Positions 10,856-23,632 are shown, numbered from the stretch's first letter. The stretch: DNA of 64,000 bases from Protopterus annectens (GCF_019279795.1 NC_056725.1:1609416054-1609480053), one strand, 5' to 3'. Numbers and translations: made by a program. The notes: generated by a model from the letters alone, not told the origin.

Positions 10856-11159
10856 GGGTTCCTTTCAGATCGTTGAACCGCCATAACATCAAACCGTATA
10901 TGGCTGAGATGAAAACATCTAAGCATCTGCATGGAGATTGCCATAAGAAAAAATTGCAATTCACTTCAATGTAAGTGCGATCTCGGAGTTGGTATATTTA
11001 AGTAGCAGGGGTTTTGGGGGTGCAGGACGGTATAGCCCCCCTGTTATAGCCAAAATATATATTTTTTTATTTTGGGTTCGATGCTCTGAAGAAATGATGT
11101 TTTCATCTCAGCCATATGAGTGTCAATGTTATGGCAGTTTCACTATCTGAAGTAGACCC
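10856..11159. mobile_element. MITE-1 with about 64-bp terminal inverted repeats
   Basis: The left arm (10856-10919) begins GGGTTCCTTTCAGATCG and ends GAGATGAAAACATC. The right arm (11096-11159) is its reverse complement at roughly four positions in five, beginning GATGTTTTCATCTC and ending AGTAGACCC. The 304-bp element has no open frame. Its interior carries GTGCGATCTCGGAG (10975-10988) and a GGTATAGCCCCCC segment, a module that recurs in the MITEs at 13.4 and 39.3 kb. TA repeats flank both ends, which fits a TA target site as used by Tc1/mariner-like transposases, but I could not identify the autonomous partner. Confidence 0.8.
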
Positions 11160-11175
11160 ATATAGATATACATGC

Positions 11176-11212
<37 letters not shown>

Positions 11213-11214
11213 AT
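11160..11214. repeat. (TA)n(CA)n microsatellite
   Basis: TA units followed by CA units border the right end of MITE-1. Confidence 0.85.
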
Positions 11215-13440
11215 CTGACAGCACAGAGGATTAAGTCTCTGATCTGATAATGAGCTACTTTCTGTTGTCAAGGTATTGAGTCTTTCCTCCTATGGTCTGA
11301 CTCTGATGCAGTCACTAAATACAATATTTCCATGCTACCCATGAAATAGGACACTTTTGTCCAATATCCTTATGTAGTTATGAAAGCACAAAAAATGTGT
11401 ATTTATAAATATCAAAGAAAAAACTGCTGTGGCATTGCTGTCATTGCAGCCTTTGGTTGCTTTACCATGAAACCAGAAATAACGTGTAGATACTTGCTGC
11501 CCCACACATAATGTCCAGGGTTTTACATGCCTTGTCTTTTCCTGTCTAAGCAGTAAAATGACAAAAAATGTGTTTTTATACCATCCTTTGAATTTAATAG
11601 TTACAGAGAATTATGAAAACTGTGGTTATTTTTGTAATATTACACATCTGAAGGTTATTTCAACACCTGAGAAGAAGTTGCAGTGATACTAATTTGATAA
11701 AGTAAATGATGACTGCATGTTTATAATGACTATTGCTTTAATGCTGGACAAATGTATCAGAAGTTATATTTTGGCAATTGTCCTTCTTTCTGTTTGCTAA
11801 ATGACTTTCATTAAAAGGTCAGTTACATTCTATTTACTGTCTCTAAATGTTGAATGTTGTATTGCTAAGGATTTGCATGAATATGTTAAAAGATGATGAA
11901 CTTCCTGTCATAAAAATATATATTACATTTAACTAACTGTATTAAATTGTATTTTCTAATCTCTTTTGTTCCACTAGAGAAAGGATCTTAGGTTCTTCTT
12001 GAGTTATCATTATAGTTGCAGGCCTGGCTCCGTTCATGCTTTGTATGAGTGGGGTATGATGACACAGTACACGTTATTCAGAGAATAATTTGTTGTAGCA
12101 GTACTTGTCAGTATAATCCAAGCATTCATTTTTAATTTCTGTACATTTTTAACCTTCATAGATAATTATATTAAATATTCTGAATATTTGTATGTTGCTA
12201 TGACAATCAGTCGGTAGTGCCCACTGTTACCAAGTAATTCATCGGTTTAATAATACTTGTTCAAATTATGTTTCACTGTTGAGCAAGAGACTGAGAGTAG
12301 TTGTCTTATGTTAGGTGCTTCAGAAAATATGCATTTCCAGACAAAATGTTTATTTCTTGTTTGAACAAAGAGAAATATCAGAAAGTTAACAAGTGAAAAA
12401 ACATTCACCATGTTACAGTGCAGTGTTAAGTACGATAGATTTGGTTCTAGAAAGAGGCCCTATGCATCTTAAGTACATGATAAGACCAGCATAGCAAAAG
12501 CAATCCAAGACAAGAGCTATGCACTAAATTCTTGCAGTCACATGAAACAACAGAAATAGAAAGGAGAACAATTATCAGCACTTGTATTACTGAACTATAG
12601 AGTATTGGCATTGCTACAAGCAGGAAGATGTCCAACGTGACCGGAATAGTAAGGTGGCCTGACCAAGGCTATGCATGTTCACATGTGCTACAAAGCTTCT
12701 TGTAGTAACAAATCAGGCACAGACAGAGGCAACTAAAATAGTTTAACAGACATGAAAAGAGAGGTGAGAAGGGAGGAAGAAAATGGAGTCAGCAATCAGG
12801 AAACTCATAATGGTAACTAAGGAAGGAAAGGCACTGTTTTCATACAGGTACTCATTAGATATTTTTAAGTAAAAAGGTAGATGAGGAAAGTATTAAGGAG
12901 CATCTCTGGGGAGGAAAGAGGGAATAGAAAGGTAACAGGTTAAGAAAAGAAAATATAAAGCTCAGACTGTGTGTGAGACAGAGAGAGAGAGAGGCCAGGG
13001 TATGGGCACAAACGATAAGGAAAACAGCAGAGAGGATATAGACGTTTGAACTGCAAACATGATATGGGAATAACACATTAGAGGGATATATACTAGGATA
13101 GCAGATAGGGTGAGATACAGGGGGCACTTCACCATTTTGGCAGATGTCATGGTCAGGTTCTACCTCTGGTGGCCTGATGATCAAGGATGGTCTGTCATGT
13201 AAAAGTAACACTAGCAGAAACTCTACAGTTACCAATGCAGGCATCTAGCTGCCAGTGTACCTCAGATGAAATCAGCTACTCTGCATGAAGCCTTTAACCA
13301 ATTTGTACCCAACAGGATACTTTTAAATGTGGAGACTATATCCCACCTCCTCTGAGGTGGTACAAAGGCTTCCAGTAAACCCTCCAGGTTGCCTTCAGCA
13401 GAGTGAGCTTCATCCCTATGTTAAAAGGGGGTCTATATTA
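11215..13440. other. Unassigned sequence
   Basis: About 2.2 kb with no recognisable gene, RNA or transposon by eye. A purine-rich stretch at 12720-13000 includes a short (GA)n at about 12978-12992 and gives long minus-strand open frames that look like composition effects. Confidence 0.4.
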
Positions 13441-13808
13441 AAACATTGAAATAAAACAACTTCAAACGTTGGAATATCAAACCCTAAAGTCCGAAAGTTT
13501 AAAATAGCGAAGCCACAGCCCATCAACTTTTTCCCAGGGAAAAAAAATCGATGGGCCGTTTTCAGGACTTTGCTTTTTCCTCCACTGTGGTGCGATCTCA
13601 GAGTTGATATATTTAAGTAAGGTGTGCGTGGGGCATAGCCCCTCCATGTTGGGGATTGTGGTGGGCAAAGCCCACCACTTTAGTTTAAGTTTAAGGTTAA
13701 TTTTTTTTTTCATAGAACAGTGGTTTTTCTTTTTTTTTCTGGTTATGTTAGGTTTCAGACCTTAGGGTTCAATAATACAACAACTGAACTTTTGTAAGTT
13801 CAACATTG
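13441..13808. mobile_element. MITE-2, related core to MITE-1
   Basis: Imperfect terminal inverted repeats of about 55 bp: the left arm contains CAACTTCAAACGTTGG and CAAACCCTAAAGTCCGAAA (13455-13496), the right arm its counterpart TTTCAGACCTTAGGGTTCAA (13753-13772). The interior carries GTGCGATCTCAGAG (13590-13603) followed by TTGATATATTTAAGTA, the hairpin GGGGCATAGCCCC and a second perfect hairpin GTGGTGGGCAAAGCCCACCAC-type arm pair (about 13650-13675). The ends diverge from those of MITE-1 and MITE-3, but the core module is shared. Confidence 0.65.
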
Positions 13809-14137
13809 TGATATAGACTTGTTAAAAGGCAGAAGGCAGGACTGGTGACTGCTGTGACCAAGAACCAGATATATCAGCTGGTGCAAACCCAGGATTCTGC
13901 TGCGTCTTCCCATCCTGCACCACAGCTGGATCTGTATAAGACATTAAAAACAGAAAGAGAATAAAACCAACACATTAGTATGCATTTCTTTTATTAACTG
14001 AATGTTTACAAAATTAATTGTGATTGTATATTACAGTAATGGATGTAATTAATATATGTACCTCGCCATCTGGGCAAACTCCCAGTCCTCTCGGGACAGG
14101 CCACCCTGGCAATTTGTCTCTTTCAAGCTGGTGTAAA
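13809..14137. other. Unassigned spacer
   Basis: Nothing recognisable was seen between MITE-2 and the following low-complexity tract. Confidence 0.45.
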
Positions 14138-15028
<891 letters not shown>

Positions 15029-15112
15029 AATAGATATCTTATTATGGGCTGAAGGGAATGGCACATCTGGAAAACTTTACAACCAAGGAGACCGAAGTTA
15101 TTACCATGTGCC

Positions 15113-15165
<53 letters not shown>

Positions 15166-15166
15166 C

Positions 15167-15258
<92 letters not shown>

Positions 15259-15385
15259 TCTGACTTCAACATGAGTTATTTACAAGAGTAAACATCTTGT
15301 CATGGGATGAAGAGAATGACAGCATATGGAAAACTTCAGAGCCAAGGAAGTAAAAGCACTACTGTAAGTCCTACTCTCATACACA
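15029..15385. repeat. 258-bp offset duplication containing long (CA)n
   Basis: A segment of about 90 bp at 15029-15118 (TATCTTATTATGGGCTGAAG) is repeated in diverged form at 15287-15380 (CATCTTGTCATGGGATGAAG). The offset between the two ATCTT anchors is 258 bp. The space between them is mainly (CA)n (15115-15253) with one AAACGCTAA interruption, and the second copy also ends in a CA-rich stretch. Confidence 0.75.
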
Positions 15386-17879
15386 TACAGGCACTCACAA
15401 ATGGGCACATCATACATGACATATCATGTACATCTTTGAAAAGGTTAAAATATCAAGGCTTTCTGGTATGAGTTCTGGTAGCTGTCAGCAAGTGGTGCAG
15501 GAGATCAGTCCCGTAGATTGCCATAAAACAAGAATAGTACAGGTGTGTCACTTCACCTTGGATCTGATGCTGTGTGCCAAGACCAATGCACAGAACATTG
15601 CCAGGGATATGGGCCACCAACACAGAAGCGGGTCATAGAGTGGGAGATTTTGTGTTATCTCTGCCTGGGTAGGTAAGTGAACCTCCATACCTGTCTGTGG
15701 AGTGGCTTAATGAACTGTGCTGGTGATGACTATCCAAGTGTTAGTAGGGGATACACCTGGTTACAATTGCAATTTTGTAGTACACTGAACAACATGTGAC
15801 CCAGGGCTATTTAGCAAACATCCAATGCATACCTGTTTTCCAGTTACACTGTGGCTGCAGTCCCACAAGGTATTCATGTGGCTGTATCCGTAGATGTGCC
15901 AAGGGTTGGAGAGAGAGAGGTTTATGTTTCAGACATGTATGTTACCTTTATGCTTTCATAATTTCTATTGGTAGAGAGCCCAGCACATTAGGACAACACA
16001 AGCCTAATGGCAGCTGATTTTTTGCAACTGACAATGATGACAACATGCGCATGGCACAGTCAGATGACACTGTGGCACTGGCAGTAGAATTAACATTAGA
16101 GGGCATGTGCACATCCCCTGCATATGAGGTCATGATAGAGGAGCAGGTGAATCCTCTGACATAACCTAATGAAGCACTAGAAATCCTGCCAATATAAGCC
16201 ACATCCAGACAACACAGTAGTCATCACCACAGAAGCCAGTTACACTGCCCCCTGATGAGTGTGCACACTGCCCCTTGATGAGTGTGCACCCATGTTAGTT
16301 GAAAATCATGTTAGTGACTGTCAATACTATCACTCCATGTCCTTCTTGGTGCCATACATTATTAATAGCAGATATGCAGTTTAGTGGAATACAGACAGAA
16401 ACTACCCACTCTATTGTACAAATGGTGAACATGTTTTATGACCCATGTGAGGATGTACAACAGTTACATGGACTGCGAGATGATCTGAAGCATGTTTATA
16501 GTGACACAACATATTGATAAAATGTTTGCTCAGGTCATTGCTACCCATCATGCCTTCCACTGGTGCATCCAGGAGGTATGTGACAAATACCAGCTATGCC
16601 CATGCAAAGGTCCATATGCATGGTGGATGGTTGCATGACACAGTTGCACAGATGGCACATATACACACTGGTCCAGAGTCTGCACCACTGTCACTAGTGG
16701 CAGTGTCAACCACTGCATCTGACTGTGCCCATTCTCCTGGTTGTGACCAATGATTATCATTTGGTTCCACCACCAGACACCTCATCCTGCTGGCTACTAT
16801 GCTTCACAGTGTTCCACACTGTTCCTGTACCTTGCTGATCATCAGAGGGTCATGGATGCAGTCTCTATCTTTGATCCCAACATAGAGATGCACATTGGGA
16901 TTTCAGTAGATCACTCTTAAATGCTACACCATCCCTCATGCAGAATGCATCCACCCAAGAAACGACTGGCAATATGTAGACCTGGCCAGTGATCTTAATA
17001 TGGAAGTACCACCCGATACAAGAGGATGCAACTTCTACTCACTCCAGCCTGCTATCTTCTTAAGACCTGCCTCCACATCCCCGCAAGCCTTACCCATATC
17101 ATAGCATTACTGTTGTCTGTCTCTGTGCTGTACTCCGCTCGTGCAAATCATGATGACTGTGTCTTTCCCCCTCCTCTTCCCTGTGGGGGTATGGTAATGC
17201 CTGATGCACAGTATGGTCAGTCAGTATATTGTAATACCTAGGCCAGGTGTTTTCCTGCATGTATCAGTTTTAAGTTGTAAATAAAATGCCACTTCTTTTC
17301 CAGTGCTGCAATGCATTTTTGCATATATCTGCCTTGCATGGGTTGCTGCTGCAGCAAAATCATGTGACAGCTTTGCAGCTGGCTTCTTATGAACTGCTGC
17401 AGTATGTCACAGGCAGTAAAGTGATGTTTCCGATTTGTGGCTACTTCTCTACTAACATGTTATGTAATGTGGTACACCCCATGCATAACCAACTGCAGGT
17501 CTCAGCTACGTTCTGCAATATGCAGCTGTATGCATAAAATCAACTAAAGCATCTCTTCTGGAGTTTGAACACACATTTCAAAACATTCCATGTATGTAAA
17601 TAAATGACGTTGTATACTGTGTCAGCCATGCTGTGAATGTTTCTGATGGAGGTTATCATTCTTGGTTCCAAAACATATCCAGCATCACCTGCAGCACACA
17701 GCAGTAGACACAATTATATGTGCCCACTTAAATCAAAACTGCACATCGTGGTTTAGGTACCTGGCAATGTATAGCCACCAACTATATAATTCTATTGGAA
17801 TTTATTTTACACGAAACTCTATACATTGGCCTGAGGTCAGAATCATTAGAACTGCCAGAGTGGTACAGAGACACTCTTT
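15386..17879. other. Unassigned 2.5 kb, possibly part of a DNA transposon
   Basis: Slightly richer in G+C than its surroundings, with several open frames of 60-85 codons on both strands (for example minus 15948-16202, plus 17026-17241 and 17286-17537). None matches a family I can name. Because a Harbinger-like transposase relic follows on the minus strand, this could be the rest of that transposon, but I have no direct evidence. Confidence 0.3.
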
Positions 17880-18330
17880 GTAAAATTAATGATGCACTGG
17901 ACATTGACTAAAGTCATTTTATATTTTAGTGGTTTAATTTTTGTTTCTTTTTGAAGATACACTGTATATAATTCCCTTTGCATAACACTTCACCTGGCAG
18001 TTGATAGAGTGGAAGCTCTCCATGTTAGTGAGTCATATTCCATGTGGATCACATGGTGATTGATAGATTTTGGCTACAATCAGTGGTCTCCAGAGCCGCA
18101 GGTGAAATGCCTGAATAGTGCTGGTTCTCTCACCTGCTCTCTTTGGAAACCATTTATACCTCTCCACATGTTGAAGCATTATCTCAATGAACTGGTGTAG
18201 GGTTTGTGACGCTGATGCCTGTGAAAATCTTAACGTGTCCCTGTTGAATGCTAAAAAGTCCAAGTAGCAGAGATGGTTAATGATATACAAACTTTCATAT
18301 CCACTGGGAAAGGTAGTCAATCATCCCTCT
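17880..18330 (-). pseudogene. Harbinger-like (HARBI1-type) transposase relic
   Basis: Minus-strand frame 18320-18033 contains SQTLHQFIEIMLQHVERY and KWFPKRAGERTSTIQAFH, resembling the linker and DDE-domain start of Harbinger transposases (the FP.....R...F..I.GFP..IGAIDCTH region). After a stop the frame continues as NMESFHSINCQVKCYAKG (about 17960-18020), close to the N.K.FHSINVQ.VCDA block of the same family. The IDCTH motif with the first catalytic Asp is degraded (DCSQN in a shifted frame). No terminal inverted repeats or TTA/TWA target duplication were found. Likely a dead DNA transposon; family assignment rests on these two blocks only. Confidence 0.5.
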
Positions 18331-18955
18331 CGATTCTCTTTGTGAGGTGCACACACCTACTATTTGTGTGGGTCGCACTTGTCTACTATCTGCCATACGA
18401 TATATCTGCTCACAGTTGTAGCAGATGACAATTCCTTGATCATGGAGGGGATGGCCTCTAGCAGGCTCATCCATGACGTGGATGAAACCATTGTTAACAT
18501 CAAAGGCTATGGCTTCATGGGTGGCTACTACTACTTGCTACTCAGCTAACATCGCTGCACTTTCCAGCAAAGTAGGATGAGTTTCAGAACAGACAAGCAC
18601 CACAGCTATTATCATTGGATTTATATATGTCTTAACCACGCAGCCTTGTCTGATTTTTGTCATTTGGATTCATCACGAGGGACAATAGCATGATGGCATT
18701 AATTTGCATGCCACTGGACATCATTTGCATACTGTAATTACTGCACTAATTATCTCATAAATTTGTCTCTGAATCATTCCCTCTATGTACATCCCCATTT
18801 ATCTCACAGTTTCCATAATATTCTGTGTCAAATGTTTATGACTATGTCTGCCATAGTGTGAACAGGACAAATGTCATACTTCATTGTTTACTTTATGTTA
18901 TGGCAACAGCCCTTTCTGCTTTTTTTGATCGATGCTCATTACAAAATATGGGTGT
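18331..18955. other. Unassigned spacer
   Basis: Lies between the Harbinger-like relic and a CR1 copy. It may belong to the DNA transposon; nothing specific was recognised. Confidence 0.35.
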
Positions 18956-20747
18956 ACACCAGTGGTTATTTGAAATATAGTGCCCAATTGTTGCTATCAG
19001 CTTAGCACAGATCACTAAAAGTCATGTTGCTTTGCTAAGGATGGTCTGCACCTGTTGGCTAAAACATTGCCCTGCCATAGAGTAATTTTTGGGCAATGAC
19101 AAGTTAACAAACCTTCCAACACAGGAAAATCTACGCAAGGAAATCTAAAGGTGTCACTGCTCAATGCCAGGAATCTATCCAAGAAGGTCCACTCCCTTCA
19201 AACTGTCTTCTGCTTGGAACATTCAGACAACTGTATAGTTACCGAGACATGGTGTAAAGCCACAGAGAAAACCCCATTATTGCAAGTCCTCAGTGCCTTT
19301 AAAACATGTAGAACAGCAACTGCATAGATAGGAACGACAGGTGGAGGTGTCTTGATCTACCTCAATAACAAGTAAATCTCCAGGCTGATTAAACGGGATA
19401 ATGCTCTGGAGTTCCTGTATGTCCATATTACCATAGACAAAGTCCTACACCATATCCTAGTAAGCTATAAGTCACCCTGTTAGTCCCATGAAACCCATAG
19501 CTCACAGTTAGACCTACTGTGGAAACTCACCATTCAACCAAATACCATATTCATGGGGGCCTTAATTATCTCTTTGTAAACTAGGAATCTGCAGGTGCAG
19601 AGATTCCTAGACTGTATAACTAGTTAGTGCAGACCTAGTAGAGGTACAAACATATTGGACCTGGTACTCAGAAATATGAGAGAACACTGGTCCCAAATGT
19701 TGTGTGCTTTCTGGTAAGGTCAGACTACAAAGCAGACTCCTTTGAAATAAAAATCAATTCTGTAATCCCAGCAAACCCTGTAACAGTTAAGACACTCCTC
19801 CTAGGCAAACCACCTTTTATTAAGTGATAACCTATCAAAATTTCAGTTCCTTTCAAACCCAGATAAAACAGCAGCCTATGAAGAGTTGTAATTCATAGAT
19901 ATTTTGTACAACCATGTCAGTGATTGCACAAAAGCTGCTGTGACTATGACAAGTAAGCCCCAAATTAACTCAAAAAACAAACAAACCTTGCGGAATCCAA
20001 ACTTAAACAGGTTATACAACAAAAGAAAAAAATGCACAGGTAAAACTACAGAGTCTAACACCAAAAAAGAAAAAAAAAAACTCCCTCATCAAATGGAATA
20101 GACAACTAAGAGGACTAATTAAGTCCAAAAATGCAAACCTTGAGGTAAAGTTAGTGTCCCAGGCCAAGGATAACCATAAGGCTTTCTTTAGCTATGTCTG
20201 GTCAATACAACCCCAAGGCTCTCTGCTGGGTCAGCTCCTCTTTGGAATCAGTTTTCAAAATTCAAGGCCATTGTCAAGGGCTTATCAGTTTTGCAGATGA
20301 TTTCAAGCTAGTGACAATCCAAGAAGCTCCCCTCCCCCCCAAGATACTAACATCTTACAGGAAGCTCTAACACAGACAAATGACTGCTGCCAAAGCTACG
20401 GCTTAAAACTCTATGTTAAGAAATTCATAATAGTATTTTTTTGAGGGCTGGCCACCTTGGGAAACTACCTCATTGATACCCCCCCGAAAGTAGATATAGT
20501 AGTCATGGACTTGAGGACACATGTAGATAGTAACCTGGCGTTTGACCAACATTTATTTAAGGCTGTAAGAAAATCATTCTATGTCACGCAGCCTATAAGT
20601 AAAGGCATGGCAGTCGACCATCATCAGACCCATAATTAAGTATAATGTCCCCTTCTGTATGTACCTGATCAGTCACATGTAAAAACTGGAACATCCACAG
20701 TGATTCCTCACAAAAAGGGCATAAACACTGAAAGCCCTATCTCTGTA

Positions 20748-20788
<41 letters not shown>

Positions 20789-21118
20789 GACTGCTGAGAG
20801 GTGATTTATGCCTTGCATATAAAGCATCCTTGGATATGACTTTGCTAGACCTTTTGCATATCTACACAATGAACAATACCAGAAATACTAGATCTAGGTA
20901 TTTAGACTTTGCTTACAACTTAAACAGAACATGTTGGAGGGACAGGTACATATCTCAGGGAATCCATTCTCTGGAATAGGGTTCCTATCGATGTAAAGCA
21001 GACCCTTTCCTTAACCTACTCAACACAACCTGGACCAGTGGAATGGAAATCAGAAATTCATTGCTGGTCTAAGACCTAATCCTCTAATAGAGAGAAGCAG
21101 CCTTAAATCATGTACTAA
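18956..21118 (+). mobile_element. CR1-like LINE (copy 3) with internal deletion
   Basis: Plus-strand copy. It starts with the end of ORF1 (DGLHL-like then LAK, about 19040-19060) and the beginning of the APE endonuclease, where VSLLNARNLSKKVHSLQT and ETW are readable (about 19150-19260) and GGGVLIYLNN follows (about 19340-19375). The linker runs to about 20200. There it jumps directly from a YVWS-like residue block to PQGSLLGQLLFGIS (about 20215-20255), so the RT fingers and motif A (some hundreds of bp in other copies) are missing. FADDFKLVTI, with the catalytic FADD intact, follows at about 20290-20320, then MDLRTHVDSNLAFDQH (20505-20550) and the C-terminal blocks. The 3' UTR is absent; a SINE starts at 21125. 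Confidence 0.8.
20751..20785. repeat. 35-nt poly(T) inside CR1 copy 3
   Basis: An uninterrupted T run lies between TCTGTACTC and ACAGACTGCTGAGAGG, where other copies encode YSVSYRLLRGDLC. It replaces or expands a few codons. Confidence 0.9.
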
Positions 21119-21124
21119 GTAACA

Positions 21125-21476
21125 TCTTCTTCTTCTTCTTTTGGCTTTTCCTGTTTAGGGGTCGCCACAGTGGATCACCTGTCTGCTCATGATTGGCAGT
21201 GGAGTTTTACGCTGTCGAGTTGCCAGCCTGATGTCCAACCTTCCACAGAAGGCACACACATGCATGCACTCATGCCTAGGGCCAATTTAGAGTGTCCAAT
21301 CCACCTACAGCATGTCTTTAGGATGTGGGAGGAAACCGGAGCACCCAGTGGAAACCCACATGACCACAGGGAGGACATGTAGACTCCACACAGAAGGCAA
21401 CCCAGCCAAAGTTCGAACCGGGGAGCCTCTTGCTGTGAGGTGGCAACGCTTACTGCTGCACCACCATGGCCACCCC
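21125..21476 (-). mobile_element. tRNA-derived SINE with a different tail (SINE-B)
   Basis: On the minus strand the head reads GTGGTGCAGCAGTAAGCG (A box, about 21450-21468) and GGTTCGAACTTTGG (B box, about 21405-21418). It continues with the conserved CTTCTGTGTGGAGTCTACAT segment (about 21375-21395) and the GGTGCTCCGGTTTCCTCCCA block. Head and centre match SINE-A. The 3' third differs and ends TGTGGCGACCCCTAAACAGG followed by AAAAGCC and a (GAA)n tail (21125-21165), not the (AAAT)n tail of SINE-A. No clear target duplication was found. Confidence 0.8.
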
Positions 21477-21844
21477 AGGTGTTACACTACTTAAAAGAAA
21501 CCCTAAGGAACAATAACTTGTGGGATACATTGGGATGTATGGCTAGGCTTATAAAGGCCATAGTGTTCATTAGCCTAGTGTACACCAATGATCCTGTGAA
21601 TCTATGAGCTGCTATTGAACTTAGTGTTGTATTCCCAACTTTGTGTATATCTGAATGCAGCTCAAAAATGTGTAAAATTTCACTAGTCACTGAGCCAAAC
21701 AATACCGTCAGGTCACTCCTTGATAAAAGGTACTTATGTCGACTACTGGGTCACAAAAATGTAATGAAATAAAGTACAGTACAATAAATGACTATTATAT
21801 CAAATAAACAATAAAATGCTTAATAACAATTACTCTATCACTCT
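21477..21844. other. Unassigned spacer
   Basis: AT-rich sequence with no recognisable element between SINE-B and the L2-like LINE. Confidence 0.4.
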
Positions 21845-23632
21845 TCACAAATGAGTAAATTCAGCTAACTTTAGACCTATAGCAATCATATCTCCCCCCT
21901 CGCAAATATACTTGAAAAATGTATTCAAAAACAATTACTAGACTATCTCCTGTAGTAAGAACTCCTATCCCCTACACAAAATGGCGTCTGTCCTTTCAAG
22001 CAATGCCCTTCTAACTTATATAGATACTGTCAATAAAGCTAGAGATAACGGCAAACTAGTCTCTTCCTTATTTCTAGACTTGTATAAAGCCTTCAGTACA
22101 ATTTGTCACTGCAAACTTCTACCTCAAATGTACTCATTAGATCTCTCTCAGCCCGCCCTTCTTTGGTTCAAAAGCTAGCTGACAAATAGGTATCAGTCAG
22201 CAAATTGCACCCCACGATCTTTCCTTACCTCCCAGTCAAAACCGGTTTACGACAAGACTCTATCCTTGGTCCCCTCATCTTTAACATGCTCACCAACTCC
22301 CTCTATACATCCACATAACAGGCCACCGTAATACAATACACAGATGATTCCACTTGCATTTGCACATCTGACAACATAGTGCACCTCCAAAAAATTATAA
22401 CAGCCACTGAAACATGGTTTTGTAATTCACAAGAGATACTCAACCCCTACCTTCAAAAAACAAAAAAAAACAAACTACTATTTTTTCCACCAAATCTCGC
22501 TCTCATGAAAAAACAGAATTTAAATGCCTCTCTCTTGATAATACAATGATTGAAATAAATTCTCATAGTAAATTATTAGAGACAATAATGGATGATAAGC
22601 TTACATCTGACCTGCAAATACAAAACTAAGAAAAATTCATCAAAGGCTAGGGGTGCTTTACAGAGCCAAAAACTTTCTCACCGATGCAACTAAAACTACA
22701 GTTGCCACTACTTATCTCCTCCCAACACTTCTTTATGGTGCTCCCATCTTTACTAACCTCCAGGCATCACAAAAATTAAAACTTGAAGAGTGCTATAACA
22801 AAGTTGCTAAATTTACAGCAAATATGCCTTTCAACACTAAAAAGTCTAAATTGGTTAGAACTGCCTCATCAACTAACATATACACAGCCTCTTACCAGAT
22901 ATAAAATTATCCAGTATCCATCTGCCTGTTCACCTCTAAAAAATAACCTACACAACTATGTTTCTTGTTGGTTATTGCGATTCAGTGAGCAATAACTCCT
23001 GTCTGTCTACAAGCCTATAACATCTGCTGGGCATTGTCTGTACTCGTACAAGGTTTCTAAGGCCTGGAACTCATTACCTGTATCCATCAGCTTAATACCC
23101 TCCCTCCCATCTTTCAAAACCACTCTGAAAGACTTCCTATCTAAAATCAGACCCTGTTCTTGCTCAAATCCACGATAAGCTATATACCTAAATGTGAATA
23201 GGTATCTTTCCATTCCTTATACTTCCTTACTCTCCCTTCTTCACTTTCTGACTTGCATCTCTCAAATCCTCTTCATTTCTCTCTAAATATACCACAACCC
23301 TGTTTTTTCCTCAACTCATATTGCAATTCCTCTTTATATTAGACTGATTTACCTTTAATTTCTCTAGGAACATTTTAATATTTCTACAAATATTAAAGGA
23401 TTGTCATATAATTTGATTGATTATTAACCAATGCTTTATATTATCTCTAATTTGTTGTAATTTTTAAACTGTAGATGTTTTTATTTTATTTTTGAAGATC
23501 ATAAAACTATTCTTAAAATGTTTTGTAATAACTTGGATCTTTTCTTCCCATGCCACCACTGAAAATGGGCTTCTACCAAGTCGGACTTTCCCAGTAATCA
23601 AATGTCAACGAATAAATAAATAAATAAATGAC
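21845..23632 (+). mobile_element. L2-like LINE (copy A), 5'-truncated
   Basis: Begins inside the RT fingers: NFRPIAIISPLANILEKCI (about 21865-21925), then LLSPTQNG (about 21960), SSLFLDLYKAFSTI as motif A (about 22065-22105), QDSILGPLIFNMLTNSLY (about 22250-22305) and QYTDDSTCIC with the catalytic YxDD (about 22335-22365). The C-terminal part reads LLPTLLYGAPIFTNLQ (about 22715-22765), and a WNSLPVSI-like block lies near 23070. The 3' end (23545-23632) has the ACTGAAAATGGGCTTC and CGGACTTTCCC motifs also found in the SINE-A tail, then (AATA)n. Frameshifts and stops separate the blocks. Confidence 0.8.

Noticed and set aside
12855-13244. 129-codon minus-strand frame, hydrophobic with Ser and Leu
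   Set aside because: Opposite a purine-rich tract; looks like a compositional open frame.
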